Origin: Antedon bifida
Lineage: Eukaryota; Echinodermata; Crinoidea; Comatulida; Antedonidae
DNA: 64,000 nucleotides
Assembly (NCBI GenBank): GCA_963402885.1
Contig: OY727099.1
Span: forward strand, 10,714,001 to 10,778,000
Reading direction: 5' to 3'
The notes below the pieces were generated by a model. The model saw nothing but the letters and a program-made list of their open reading frames with translations, had not been told where the DNA came from and did no database searches. Below are positions 55,901 through 64,000 of the stretch, in pieces (the stretch's first letter is position 1; each line of letters starts with the position of its first letter). A program made the position numbers and the translations under genes.

Positions 55901-58638
55901 CGGTATAATTCTCCCCCACAAAATAATAAAAATCAAATGTTTAACATTTGATTGTTATTCGGTCTACATCGCGATCGTTGTTTTGCTGATCGTCGTCGTC
56001 GATATCGCGCAAATAAACAGCATGCTTTGTGTGACGTGAATGAGTTTGCCATACTCTCGAGGTCAAAGTGGGGTCAATAATCGCTATTTGTGCTCAAAAC
56101 TGCTCCGCAATAATCGGTTAAAACAAGAAATAATCGATTAAAACACGCAATGGATTGAGTGTTTTTAATCGGTTATTTTTAATCGGTTATTTTATTTTGC
56201 GCCGTTTCTGCTGCCCAAAAATAATCGATTAAAAAAATAAACGGTTAATAATCGATTATTTCTGCTCAGCAGAAACAGGCCCATGGAGTCTTGGCGAAAA
56301 ACAAATTCAACTGTCAGTGACACAGTTAAATACTCTCTTAGTACAGACGTATTAATAGTTTGGCTATGAAAAAAGAAATGCTAAGAAAAAAAAATAAGTT
56401 TAATTAAAACGTTTTTCCTTCCATTGCTTAGGTGACCTAAGGAACAAAGAGGAATATCAGGAACTTACACATCAATACAAGCAGAATCAAGAAGAAAATT
56501 AGTGATAAAAAAAATAAATTTAACTAGACATGAAACTCGTCACTTTGACGAGTTAGTTATCCGCACCACGACAAACGCCACGTGCACGTCATACGTTGGA
56601 ATATTGCACACAGATAAAGATTATGGCATTATGACAAGAACTGAAGAATATGATATGCTGTTAGTGCTGAATTCTGTCAATTTGTGTCATATAGTATATA
56701 CATGCAAAGAGTATAATCTGTATACATATTACATACAGTGTAGAATAGGTGAAATTACGGGACCCGCCATTTATTCCAATTTTTAACATGGCGACGGTAT
56801 CAAAATGAAACACTTAAATAGCAATTTCTGGAGGAAATTATCTCAGGAACAACATATTAACGTGTAGAAGAAATTTGAATACGTAAAATATAGATGCGCA
56901 CCCTTTTAAATGTGATGAACTATTACGCAAAATATGAAAATACGACTTTTTTTATTCAACTGGCCATATGATGACGTCACAACATCCGATTGGCAAAATG
57001 TTTACATGAATTCGTATCTACAATCCAATAGCTTCCAGAAAACGTTTTAATCGTGATTATCACATTTTATTCTTACGAGCTATTACAGATTAAAATTTAC
57101 TGTAAAGATGAAATTAATGACCCACGTAATTAAAATTTTTAGGCACGATGACGTCATAAAAATTAAAATATTTTTATCTCATGCTAAAGAAAGTTGATTG
57201 ACCTACACAATATATAAATTTAGGCGAAAAAGGAATACAGATAAGCGTGATGCGCTCCATTGAATGTGATGAGCAATAACGAAAGAGACAAAAATCCTAT
57301 ATTTTACATTCGTGTGGCCATACGATGACGTCACAATGTTTTTTTAGCCTTATCGATGCATGATCCGATATCTACAACTCATCAACTTCTAGATTTTGTA
57401 ATAAAAATAAACGGTTCACGGTTTACTTTAGAAACTATGACTGTTTAAAAAAAGACATAATTTTGACGATTTTTTAAGCTTTTTCATAAAAAACGCGCAC
57501 GAATTGTCTAATTCAACGTGTTCGTATGGCGTTATTTAAACTGGAAAAGGTCTAAATTGTTTTCAAAATTACTAGGAAAGACTTGAAAAATATAATTCAA
57601 GAGAAAAAAATATGTTTTTAACGCTACGTGCGCACCGCGTGCGTAAAAAATTGCGCGCCCGTGGGAATTTTTGACATGCTCAAAATGACAAGAAACGCAT
57701 AAAAAGTTGATTAGAAATTAATTTTGCGCATTTTGAAATTTTAAATGCGCGTGCGCGCGTAACTTCTTGTGAAACATGCCATTTTTAATCCGTAGAAAGT
57801 TTGCCCCTGATATGACTTAAATTTTGTCAAAGTGTCAATACTAAATGACTTTTGGTTTTTAATCTATAATCAATCATTGAAATTCATAAAATTGCGCGTA
57901 AGTCACGTTGCGCAACTATGACGTCATTCAAAAATAGGAGGTGCACAACTTCACGTAAATGCCCATATGTTGTCAAAGTTATGAAATGTTATGTTTACAC
58001 ATTTTAGAGAAACGCGACTCACAAAAAGGAAGGAAGGATCCAAGAATAATACAGAAAAAAAATATTGATCCCATACAGTAACAAGGAGTTATCCGCTCTA
58101 CCAAGCGGATAACTAATAAAACTTTGTCGTCTTCATTTGATTGGTTTTTAATACAACACAGGAGTAATTCAATGTTTTATCATGGAGCTCAGGTCATGTC
58201 TTAAGAACACAGGTGCATAAATAAAACGAACATATCAGACCCAACATAAAAATAATAATTGAGTAATTTGTTCCCCTATCAATGGCACTATGGGCGTTCC
58301 ATAGATATGGTAGTATTATTGTCTGTGGCCGAAATTGTCTGTGGCCGAAGTTGGCCTAATCCGTATCTGGGCCTATATAATACTCCATTATTATTATTAA
58401 ATTAATAAATAGAGGCCTACTAACTAATTCACAGGTCTAAGGCTAACTCTAAAATATCACTTATTACTAATAGGCTAGGCCTAGCCCTTACCTCAAAAAG
58501 GCCGTTAACGAGGTCGGCCATTCCTGTGTAGCCAGATGTCTTCTTTTCATGGCGGAGCTTCACAACAGGCTGAATATACGGAATGGGGTCACGAGGAGCA
58601 AACAACGCCAACAAATTCGGCGGTAAATACTGAGTCAT
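49910..58638 (-). CDS. SNRNP70: U1 small nuclear ribonucleoprotein 70 kDa, eight exons
   Basis: Core protein of the U1 snRNP; it binds U1 stem-loop I and helps select 5' splice sites in the nucleus. Exons in transcript order: 58638-58492, 55019-54902, 54483-54419, 54322-54260, 53790-53709, 51133-51032, 50807-50714 and 50447-49910, all in phase; 402 aa (human 437). The N-terminus [20 protein letters not shown] is nearly identical to human. The segment [12 protein letters not shown] is followed by [11 protein letters not shown] (RNP2) and [17 protein letters not shown] (RNP1), so the RRM spans about residues 95-180. [14 protein letters not shown] and INVRHSGRE follow as in human. The last exon is a charged low-complexity domain rich in RD, RE and GD dipeptides with only one short RS run (KSRSRSRDR), then an acidic tail with a possible SUMO site (IKSE). 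Intron 1 contains nested transposons; intron 5 is 2.6 kb. Confidence 0.95.
51134..53708. other. SNRNP70 intron 5 (2.6 kb)
   Basis: Very AT-rich, with no exon or mobile element recognised. In vertebrates this gene carries a regulated cassette exon with in-frame stops in roughly this part of the gene; I could not identify an equivalent here. Confidence 0.4.
55385..56292. mobile_element. Nested element with CATGGG-CTGTTTCTGCTGA ends
   Basis: The left end TCATGGGGTCTGTATCTGCT matches the reverse of the right end, CATGGGCCTGTTTCTGCTGA. Both lead into repeated AATCGATTA/AATCGGTTA words (55423-55515 and 56110-56262). A GC- and CpG-richer centre (TCGTCGTCGTCGATATCGCG) lies near 55990. The 57-codon frame at the left end is repeat-derived. 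Confidence 0.65.
56433..56503 (+). pseudogene. Exon-like relic inside the composite element
   Basis: After an acceptor-like CATTGCTTAG, an open segment reads [17 protein letters not shown] and stops at TAG (56501-56503). The composition is protein-like and unlike its AT-rich surroundings. It may be the last exon of a gene captured by a transposon, or chance. No partner exon was seen nearby. Confidence 0.25.
56556..58113. mobile_element. 1.56-kb nested element with GTTATCCGC ends and TA duplication
   Basis: Begins GTTATCCGC and ends GCGGATAAC, with TA on both sides (56554-56555, 58114-58115). The right end is itself a hairpin (GTTATCCGC-TCTACCAA-GCGGATAAC). Inside, two related modules start near 56890 (GATGCGCACCCTTTTAAATG) and 57250 (GATGCGCTCCATTGAATGTG), each followed by GGCCATANGATGACGTCACA. 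No long reading frame. TA duplication fits Tc1/mariner-type movement (inference). Confidence 0.65.
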
Positions 58639-58815
58639 TTTGACGAATTGATCAAAACTTCAAAAGTATGACTCTCAAAATTCCATAGGATATATTTTCA
58701 AGTAAACTTGCATAAAAAGTACTTATTACTGGGTAAAAATCAATATAAACTGTTCTCCTTTGTGCAGCACAACCCACTTCTTCTTCTCGATCAACACGCG
58801 TCGTCGTTCATTAAA
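58639..58815. promoter_or_regulatory. Putative bidirectional promoter, SNRNP70 / 58.8-kb frame
   Basis: Only 177 bp separate the SNRNP70 start codon (minus) from the ATG at 58816 (plus). The right half is CpG-containing (CACGCGTCGTCG). Inferred from layout; no core elements recognised. Confidence 0.4.
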
Positions 58816-58965
58816 ATGGCGTCATTAAATACTGCCACCAACGTGTGGCGCAAGAAATATTTTAAGTTTTTACAGCGGCATACCATGCCCAACGACGTAA
58901 ACCCGAAACAGCGATTTTTAATGTTAATCTTCTGTGATGAAAATGACAATATTTATACACTTTAA
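58816..58965 (+). CDS. Possible first exon or small gene head-to-head with SNRNP70
   Basis: The ATG at 58816 has a good context (AAAATGGCG). The frame runs 49 codons and begins MASLNTATNVWRKKYFKFLQ, then RHTMPND, a basic-aromatic start that looks like real protein. A donor-like GAC|GTAAAC at 58897 would end the exon after 27 codons in phase 0; otherwise the frame stops at 58963-58965. An in-frame ATG upstream (58708) gives a less protein-like lead. I did not find downstream exons in the window, and I do not recognise the protein. Confidence 0.4.
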   Translation: MASLNTATNVWRKKYFKFLQRHTMPNDVNPKQRFLMLIFCDENDNIYTL

Positions 58966-59466
58966 TCAGAAACAATTAATGCACGTAGAATAGGCCTACA
59001 GGTGATTATCATAATCCATCCCGTGCATCAAATGATCTTACAGTCACAATTCACCATCAAAACCACAACAGTTGTAGTCGAAATAAATGAAGTCACAGAG
59101 TATAATATTCACATTTTTTATTACATTAAAACAGTTTTCTGTGTATATTCTCATTAAAAAACTAAAATTATCATGGCCCATCACTAATGATTCCCACTGT
59201 CTCTGGACGCAACGGCAAATGATCAATGACCATCGTGTGATTGATCTTGCCAAGTAGCCTACGTTCTTATGATGAGAGAACAGCTTAACAATTTCTCCTA
59301 ACAAATTAATAATTATAAAATATTAAATCCGTGTATAATGTTTAAAAGATATCACTCTAATCCGTGTATACACAATTAATCACAACGATGATATATATCA
59401 TGCGGGAACACCTTGGCGATAAATACGAGACAAATATCCGTGATTGTGTTCCCCATGGGTAACCGA

Positions 59467-61683
59467 TTAAGAGGCTTTTGGCAAACAACACTCAATAATA
59501 AAAAGAACCGTTGAAATATAACCGAGTACCTGGAAAAAATAAAACAATGTTATATAGCCTAGAATGTTAGAAAACACAGGCCTTAAAGCTTGGTTCCCAC
59601 TAGCGACACAAAGTAACGCAATCTACGCAACGTAAGAAAATGCCCTTCCAATCACTGCGTTTGCCCCCGCCTGCGTGAAATCAAACCTTCGATGTTTGCA
59701 GCACTATTGCGTCTTCGGTTCCCACTTGCGATTACGCAATATAGCACTTTGCGTCGATACGTCGCTGCGTTACGTTGCGTTGCGTTCTAGTGGAACCACG
59801 CTTAAATGAGAACGCATTGTAACACTGTACTCACACAGGCGGCAATCTGCTCGTTTTGTTCGACTCGTAAACCATATAGTTTATATAAATCATCTAGTTC
59901 CTTTATTTTGGATGCAAGAAAACATGAACCGATAAAAACTAGGACAGCAAACACAATACAACAAGCAAGCTCCTGTAACGACAAACAATTATTATTAAAT
60001 GTTATTATTATATTATTCTTATTTTAAAAAAATGTGAAATTTTATAAAATAGGTCTATAGTTAATCAAATAATTTAAATTTGAAATGCGTCAAGTTACAT
60101 ACTTTGGTATGACTGATCCAGTCTGGCTTGATAAGGTGACCAACCACAACAACCAGTATCAGCACTGCTACAGTGATTGCAGTCACGGTATAACAATAAT
60201 ACTTCCAAAAATGATATTGGCAATAATAGGCGTCGAAATATTCAACACATTCGACTATTATATCAAGCAAAAGACCGAATCCAATGATCAGTAAAATCTG
60301 TAAAGAAGAGGCATTTCGTCATTAATATTTTACTACACATAATACAGCATAAACGGCACGATGCCGGTATTAATATGTAGGCCTAAATTAATTTGAAATT
60401 CTGTTTAAAGATGTAGGCCTATTGTCCCCCAAAAACATGAAAAATGAAGATTAATTAATCAGATAACAGACTATTTTGTAGTTTTATTCAAGTTTAATTC
60501 ACTTCCGTGAAAAAAAAAAATAAAAATTACCTGAAAAAAACTGTAATTTAAACAAAAAATAGCCTAGTCAAAATGGCTGCCAGCCAATGGCTTTATTAAA
60601 ACTATAAAATAACCTAAGTCTGTTTAATTAATCTTCATTTTTCATGTTTTTTGGGGATAATACCATCTTGCAAAGTCACGAATCAAAACCGAAACAATCT
60701 GATATATTTATTATTATTATGTTATTATATAAACATATATTGAAACTGAATATTAAAATTTGTTATTATATTATAAAAATTCGTTTGATATTCAGTCAAT
60801 GAAATTTTAATGCAAATAATAAAAAGAAATTAAGTTTTAAAGACTTTTTATTTTAACCAATGTTAGTGAAGGACCGTTGATTATGAGATTTTCATAGAAA
60901 TGGGCGCTATTATAAAGCGTGGTTCCCACTAGAGACGCAACGTAACGCAAACTACGCAACGTAAGAAAATGCCGTTCCGATAATTTTGTTTTCCCCCGCC
61001 TGCGTGAAATCAAATCTGCGATGTTTACAGCACTGATGCGTCGTAGGTTCCCACTTGTGATTACGCAATACAGCACTTTGCGTCAATACGTCGCTGCGTT
61101 GCGTTACATTGCGTCGCTAGTGGGAACCACGCTTTAATGTTAATTCTTGTATGCATAATGCATCTGCAATTTCAGCATTCCATTTATTTTTCGTTGTATA
61201 AGAATCATATTGGCTGTAAAGCGTGGTTCCCACTAGAACGTAACGCAGCGATGTATCGACGCAAAGTACTGTATTGCGTAATCACAAGTGGGAACCGAAG
61301 ACGCAACAGTGCTGTAAACATCGCAGGTTTGATTTCACGCAGCGGGGGCAAACACAATGAGTGGAAGGGAATTTTCTTACGTTGCGTAGATTGCGTTACG
61401 TTGCGTCGCTAGTGAGAACCAAGCTTTAATATCGCAGGTTTGATTTCACGCAGGCGAGGCCAAACACAATGATTGGAAGGGCATTTACGTTGCGTAGATT
61501 GCGTTACATTGCGTCGCTAGTGGGAACCAAGCTTTAGTGTCATTTTCTTTCAAAATTCATTTTCCAAATAGCCGGGCTTGATGTAATATGAACAAATTGT
61601 AAGACTGTTATGCTATTATATTTACTCACGGCTTCAATGATCTTCAGTATACCATTCGGCGTTGCTAAATATTTATACTCCAT
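59467..61683 (-). CDS. MARVEL-like four-helix membrane protein B
   Basis: Paralogue-type partner of the gene at 47.4 kb. Exons in transcript order: 61683-61630, 60297-60103, 59972-59835 and 59529-59467, all phase 0; 149 aa. A 5' UTR acceptor (TTATTTCAG) lies 12 nt before the ATG, as in gene A where it lies 30 nt before. The first exon ends NGILKIIEA (gene A: NGILKFFEI), exon 2 carries helix 1, a Cys-containing aromatic loop and helix 2 (TVTAITVAVLILVVVVG), exon 3 helix 3 (ELACCIVFAVLVFIGSCFLA) and exon 4 helix 4 (VLGYISTVLFIIECCL). For exon 3 I chose the strong donor TGT|GTGAGT, because it keeps phase 0 and yields a hydrophobic last helix. Intron 1 contains MITE-1 copies and a TTGTCCCC MITE. 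Role not known; MARVEL assignment by layout. Confidence 0.7.
59586..59804. mobile_element. MITE-1 copy, long form, in MARVEL B intron 3
   Basis: AAGCTTGGTTCCCACTAGCG at the left, TTCTAGTGGAACCACGCTTA at the right, inner words CCCCCGCCTGCGTGAAATCA and GGTTCCCACTTGCGATTACG. About 219 bp. It lies 30 bp from the splice donor at 59834. Confidence 0.9.
60420..60661. mobile_element. MITE with TTGTCCCC ends in MARVEL B intron 1
   Basis: Left arm TTGTCCCCCAAAAACATGAA continues AAATGAAGATTAATTAA; the right arm is its reverse complement with one or two differences (TTAATTAATCTTCATTTTTC at 60624). Arms of about 36 bp, total 242 bp. Single copy in the window. Confidence 0.85.
60911..61136. mobile_element. 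MITE-1 copy, long form, in MARVEL B intron 1
   Basis: TAAAGCGTGGTTCCCACTAG at the left, CTAGTGGGAACCACGCTTTA at the right: perfect outer ends with TA on both sides. Contains CCCCCGCCTGCGTGAAATCA. Confidence 0.9.
61217..61427. mobile_element. MITE-1 copy, long form, opposite orientation
   Basis: TAAAGCGTGGTTCCCACTAG at the left, CGCTAGTGAGAACCAAGCTT at the right. The inner words run AATCACAAGTGGGAACCGAA then GGTTTGATTTCACGCAG, the reverse of the copy at 60.9 kb. Confidence 0.9.
61428..61536. mobile_element. MITE-1 right half, tandem to the previous copy
   Basis: ATCGCAGGTTTGATTTCACG through CGCTAGTGGGAACCAAGCTT. It repeats the right half of the preceding copy head-to-tail, so a partial tandem duplication is likely. 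Confidence 0.85.
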
Positions 61684-62611
61684 TATGTGATCGTCTGAAA
61701 TAAGATATTTAAAGATATTATTATCAATTTTTCTTTTTTCCTTCGCAGCCCACGATATCTATTTCCTTTCCTAATTGAAAAATACAGTCTTAAATCATAA
61801 TAATATTTTGTCTTGATTTTTAAAGAAACACATAATTGGCAAGAGGATGACTGGGGGAATCGCCAATACTGTCTTTGTCCATCTATTTATCTAGGTTGAT
61901 TTGAATTCATTGATATAGTTTTTAAATATAGACATAGTTTTTATTTAATATATATATGTTATATATCAATATACATCTTATATATGATGATATGATTTGA
62001 AAATGTCAATTGTTTTATTTGATTGAAAGACTGTATTCGGCGTCATCTGTGTTACTGTCCGACGTAATAATATAATAAATTAAGTTTATTTATAACTATG
62101 TTTATTATGGCCTAACATTAGTAGGCCTACCCTAGAAATGTTTACAACATGTTTCTAACCTGAGTTTGGTTTTTTTTCAACAGTAGGCCTAATATGATTT
62201 TTCGTCGTATTTTGGGAGCTGGCTTGACTAATATGAATGTAGGCCTAATCGACTAAAATGATCTATAAATATACTAGAGATAATTTCCACTCGTATAAAA
62301 GTTGGAATCCTGTTTCGAGTCACCAACCAACCAAGTGCTTACATTTGGAAAGGCTGTCCCATAATTTAAAAAGGGTGCATTATGACCGTTTTTCATATTA
62401 AAGCGTAATTATTCTTACCGTGTTGTAGAGGAAGTCGATCCCCCAAACACTTTAGGGCGTGGAAACACTAAAGATATTAGCGCTGTTTTAGCCTACATGA
62501 TGAGGGAGATGCACTTCAGTTTCGACAGAACACAAGTATAAAGTTTGGTTCCCACTAGCGACGCAACGTCGTAACGCAACCTACGCAACGTAAGAAAATG
62601 CCCTTCTAAAG

Positions 62612-62864
62612 CGTGGTTCCCACTAGAACGCAACCAGCGACGTATCGACGCAAATTGCTGTATTTCGTAATCACAAGTGGGAACCGACGACGCAATAGTG
62701 CTGCAAACATCGCAGGTTTGATTTCACGCAGGCGGGGCTTAATAGTGTTTGCCCCCGCCTGCGTGAAATCAAACCTGCGATGTTTGCAGCACTATTGCGT
62801 CGTCGGTTCCCACTTGTTATTACGCCATACAGCACTTTGCGTCAATACGTCGTTGCGTTGCGTT
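62612..62864. repeat. Long palindrome of about 120-bp arms
   Basis: The arms meet near 62745. AACATCGCAGGTTTGATTTC and ACGCAGGCGGGGC on the left are matched exactly by GCCCCCGCCTGCGT and GAAATCAAACCTGCGATGTT on the right, and the match extends outward through GTGGGAACCGACGACGCAAT / ATTGCGTCGTCGGTTCCCAC. Produced by head-to-head placement of two MITE-1 pieces. Confidence 0.85.
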
Positions 62865-63073
62865 AAGCCTGTTTTGCTGTCGACGTTATTCGATGCTATC
62901 GTTAACAATAATCGGCAATCTTCTACGTAAACATTGAAATGTTAACGATTTACAGGAAAAGATACTCGCTATCGTTATCATTTCAACTTGATCGTTTTCA
63001 AACGATCCTCGTTGAACTGTTAACGATCAACGACGATATCGTCGAATAACGTCGACAGGAAAACAGGCTTTAC
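62865..63073. mobile_element. MITE with AAGCCTGTTTTGCTGTCGAC ends, inside MITE-1
   Basis: Left end AAGCCTGTTTTGCTGTCGAC continuing GTTATTCGA; right end TCGAATAACGTCGACAGGAA continuing AACAGGCTT. Inner arms contain GTTAACGAT/ATCGTTAAC words. TA lies at each outer border, and MITE-1 sequence (GTTGCGTT / TACGTTGCGTT) flanks both sides. Confidence 0.85.
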
Positions 63074-63103
63074 GTTGCGTTACGTTGGGAACCAAGCTTT
63101 AAG

Positions 63104-63283
63104 CGTGGTTCCCACTAGCGACGCAACGCAAGGACGTAACGCAACAAGTGAATTGACCAATCACAAGCGATGGCTTATTCGCTTGTGATTGCTAACTGTC
63201 TATAACTTCGCTTGTCATTGATTAAAACGCTTGCGTTGCGTTTACGTCCTTGCGTTACGTTCCAATGGGAACCAAGCTTTAGA
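63104..63283. mobile_element. MITE-1 copy, short form
   Basis: AAGCGTGGTTCCCACTAGCG at the left, AATGGGAACCAAGCTTTA at the right, core ATTGACCAATCACAAGCGAT. Abuts the nested complex. Confidence 0.9.
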
Positions 63284-63854
63284 GATATAAAACACGGAAG
63301 ATAATGTTCAACGATACTTGGTATTTGATAAATACTGTACTTTTTATCAGTTAAAAACATTTTTTTTCCGATTCAATTTTTTTTCAACCGGGCATATCCA
63401 ACAACAATTTCAAGAAATAATTTGTCAGTTTCATGGCTTAACCGCTCTGACAAACTTATAAACACCAATGCCTGAACATCCGTTGCAAAATTGAGAGCTT
63501 ATTCACAATTTATAAAAAAAATAAACTGAAACTGAAAAATAAACAAAAACTGTGTTTATTTAAGCTGCGGTTACAGTACTGAAATCTTCACAATTGTGTT
63601 TGGTTTTGAAGCATAACATTATATTGTTTTGGTAGGCAAGTTATTGAAAACTACAACTCTATATTACTCATCATACAATTCCTTTTCAGTATGTTACATT
63701 TCCGTATATTATTTTTCCACACGGCGGCAGTTAAAATTATGATTTTGCTAATTAAGTAAACTGTATTGGCCCCAGACAGATTAAAATTGTAACAAAAATG
63801 ATCACCAAATAATAAAATTACATAAAAAGTACTGTTCTAGCAGAAACCGTAGTT

Positions 63855-64000
63855 AAAGCTTGGTTCCCACTAGCGACGCAACGTAACGCAACATATGCAA
63901 CGTAACAACATGCCCTTCCGATAATTGTGTTTGCCCCCGCCTGCGTGAAATCAATCCTGCTTGTTGCGCGTCAACGTTAGCATGCCGTAGAGTTTGCAGC
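63855..64000. mobile_element. MITE-1 copy, long form, cut by window end
   Basis: TAAAGCTTGGTTCCCACTAG, then ACGTAACGCAACATATGCAA and CCCCCGCCTGCGTGAAATCA. The right end lies outside the window. Confidence 0.85.

Larger units (their letters stand above)
55162..58350. mobile_element. 3.2-kb composite element with TTTCGGCCACAGACA ends (SNRNP70 intron 1)
   Basis: Left end TTTCGGCCACAGACAGTTTC continuing GGCCACA; the right end in reverse is CTTCGGCCACAGACAATTTC continuing GGCCACA. TCTATGG then follows on both sides, so the inverted repeat is about 27 bp plus a shared inner word. Each end has two copies of TTCGGCCACA, recalling the repeated TTCGGCC ends of the element in SAAL1 intron 1. It contains two further elements (55385-56292 and 56556-58113) and shows no transposase frame. 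I could not define a clear target duplication. Confidence 0.7.
62537..63103. mobile_element. Nested MITE-1 complex
   Basis: An outer long-form MITE-1 (left end AAGTTTGGTTCCCACTAGCG at 62537, right end GTTGGGAACCAAGCTTT near 63100) is interrupted twice. A second, oppositely oriented MITE-1 piece starts at 62605 (AAAGCGTGGTTCCCACTAGA) and runs to about 62741. A different MITE sits at about 62865-63073. The order of insertions can be read directly from which element is cut. Confidence 0.75.
61684..64000. other. Repeat-rich right end of window
   Basis: No coding region is supported beyond the start of MARVEL gene B. From 62.5 kb on, the sequence is mostly MITE-1 copies nested in and beside each other; 61.7-62.5 kb and 63.3-63.85 kb are AT-rich unique sequence in which I see nothing further. 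Confidence 0.6.

Noticed and set aside
60837..63360. Frames of 60-105 codons at 60.8, 61.1, 62.6 and 63.2 kb, and similar ones at 15.9-16.4 kb
   Set aside because: They translate MITE-1 sequence; the same peptide words recur at each copy and end at the element borders.

Overview
The window is animal nuclear DNA. It is AT-rich, its genes are cut into many short exons with GT-AG introns, and the space between and inside genes is full of short inverted-repeat elements and microsatellites. Gene content points to an invertebrate with striated-type muscle regulation (a troponin I) and an atypical, Gyc-88E-like soluble guanylate cyclase, a class found in invertebrates and not in vertebrates. The frequent AGGCCTA words remind me of echinoderm or other marine deuterostome genomes, but that is an impression, not proof. 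No bacterial, viral or organellar genes were seen.

Layout. 1-7.46 kb: no gene recognised; several inverted-repeat elements. 7.54-17.39 kb (+): a complete soluble guanylate cyclase with heme domain, linker, catalytic domain and alternative 3' exons. 17.4-22.4 kb: intergenic, with one doubtful minus-strand reading frame near 19.5 kb. 22.47-33.2 kb (+): a troponin I-like gene of 12 coding exons plus a 3' UTR exon, with a very long charged N-terminal extension and an unusually short C-terminus. 35.9-40.8 kb (-): SAAL1, ten exons. 41.3-44.1 kb (+): an unrecognised single-pass membrane protein with a long Ser-rich tail, head-to-head with SAAL1. 47.45-48.86 kb (+): a four-helix MARVEL-like membrane protein. 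49.9-58.6 kb (-): U1 snRNP 70K, whose first intron carries a nest of transposons. 58.8 kb (+): a possible first exon of an unknown gene, head-to-head with SNRNP70. 59.5-61.7 kb (-): a second MARVEL-like gene with the same exon layout as the first. 61.7-64 kb: dense, mutually nested MITEs.

At least nine short repeat groups can be told apart by eye. The most abundant (here MITE-1, about 20 copies, ends AAGCTTGGTTCCCACTAG) and the next (MITE-2, about 11 copies, ends AAGCTCTGTCTACACTATC) sit in introns and intergenic DNA throughout. Two elements whose ends are built of repeated TTCGGCC words sit in the first introns of SAAL1 and SNRNP70; one has a clean 7-bp target-site duplication. The genes do not form a pathway; they are ordinary neighbours, two pairs of which share short divergent promoter regions. 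All gene models come from reading splice sites and protein similarity by eye; no alignment or transcript data were available.
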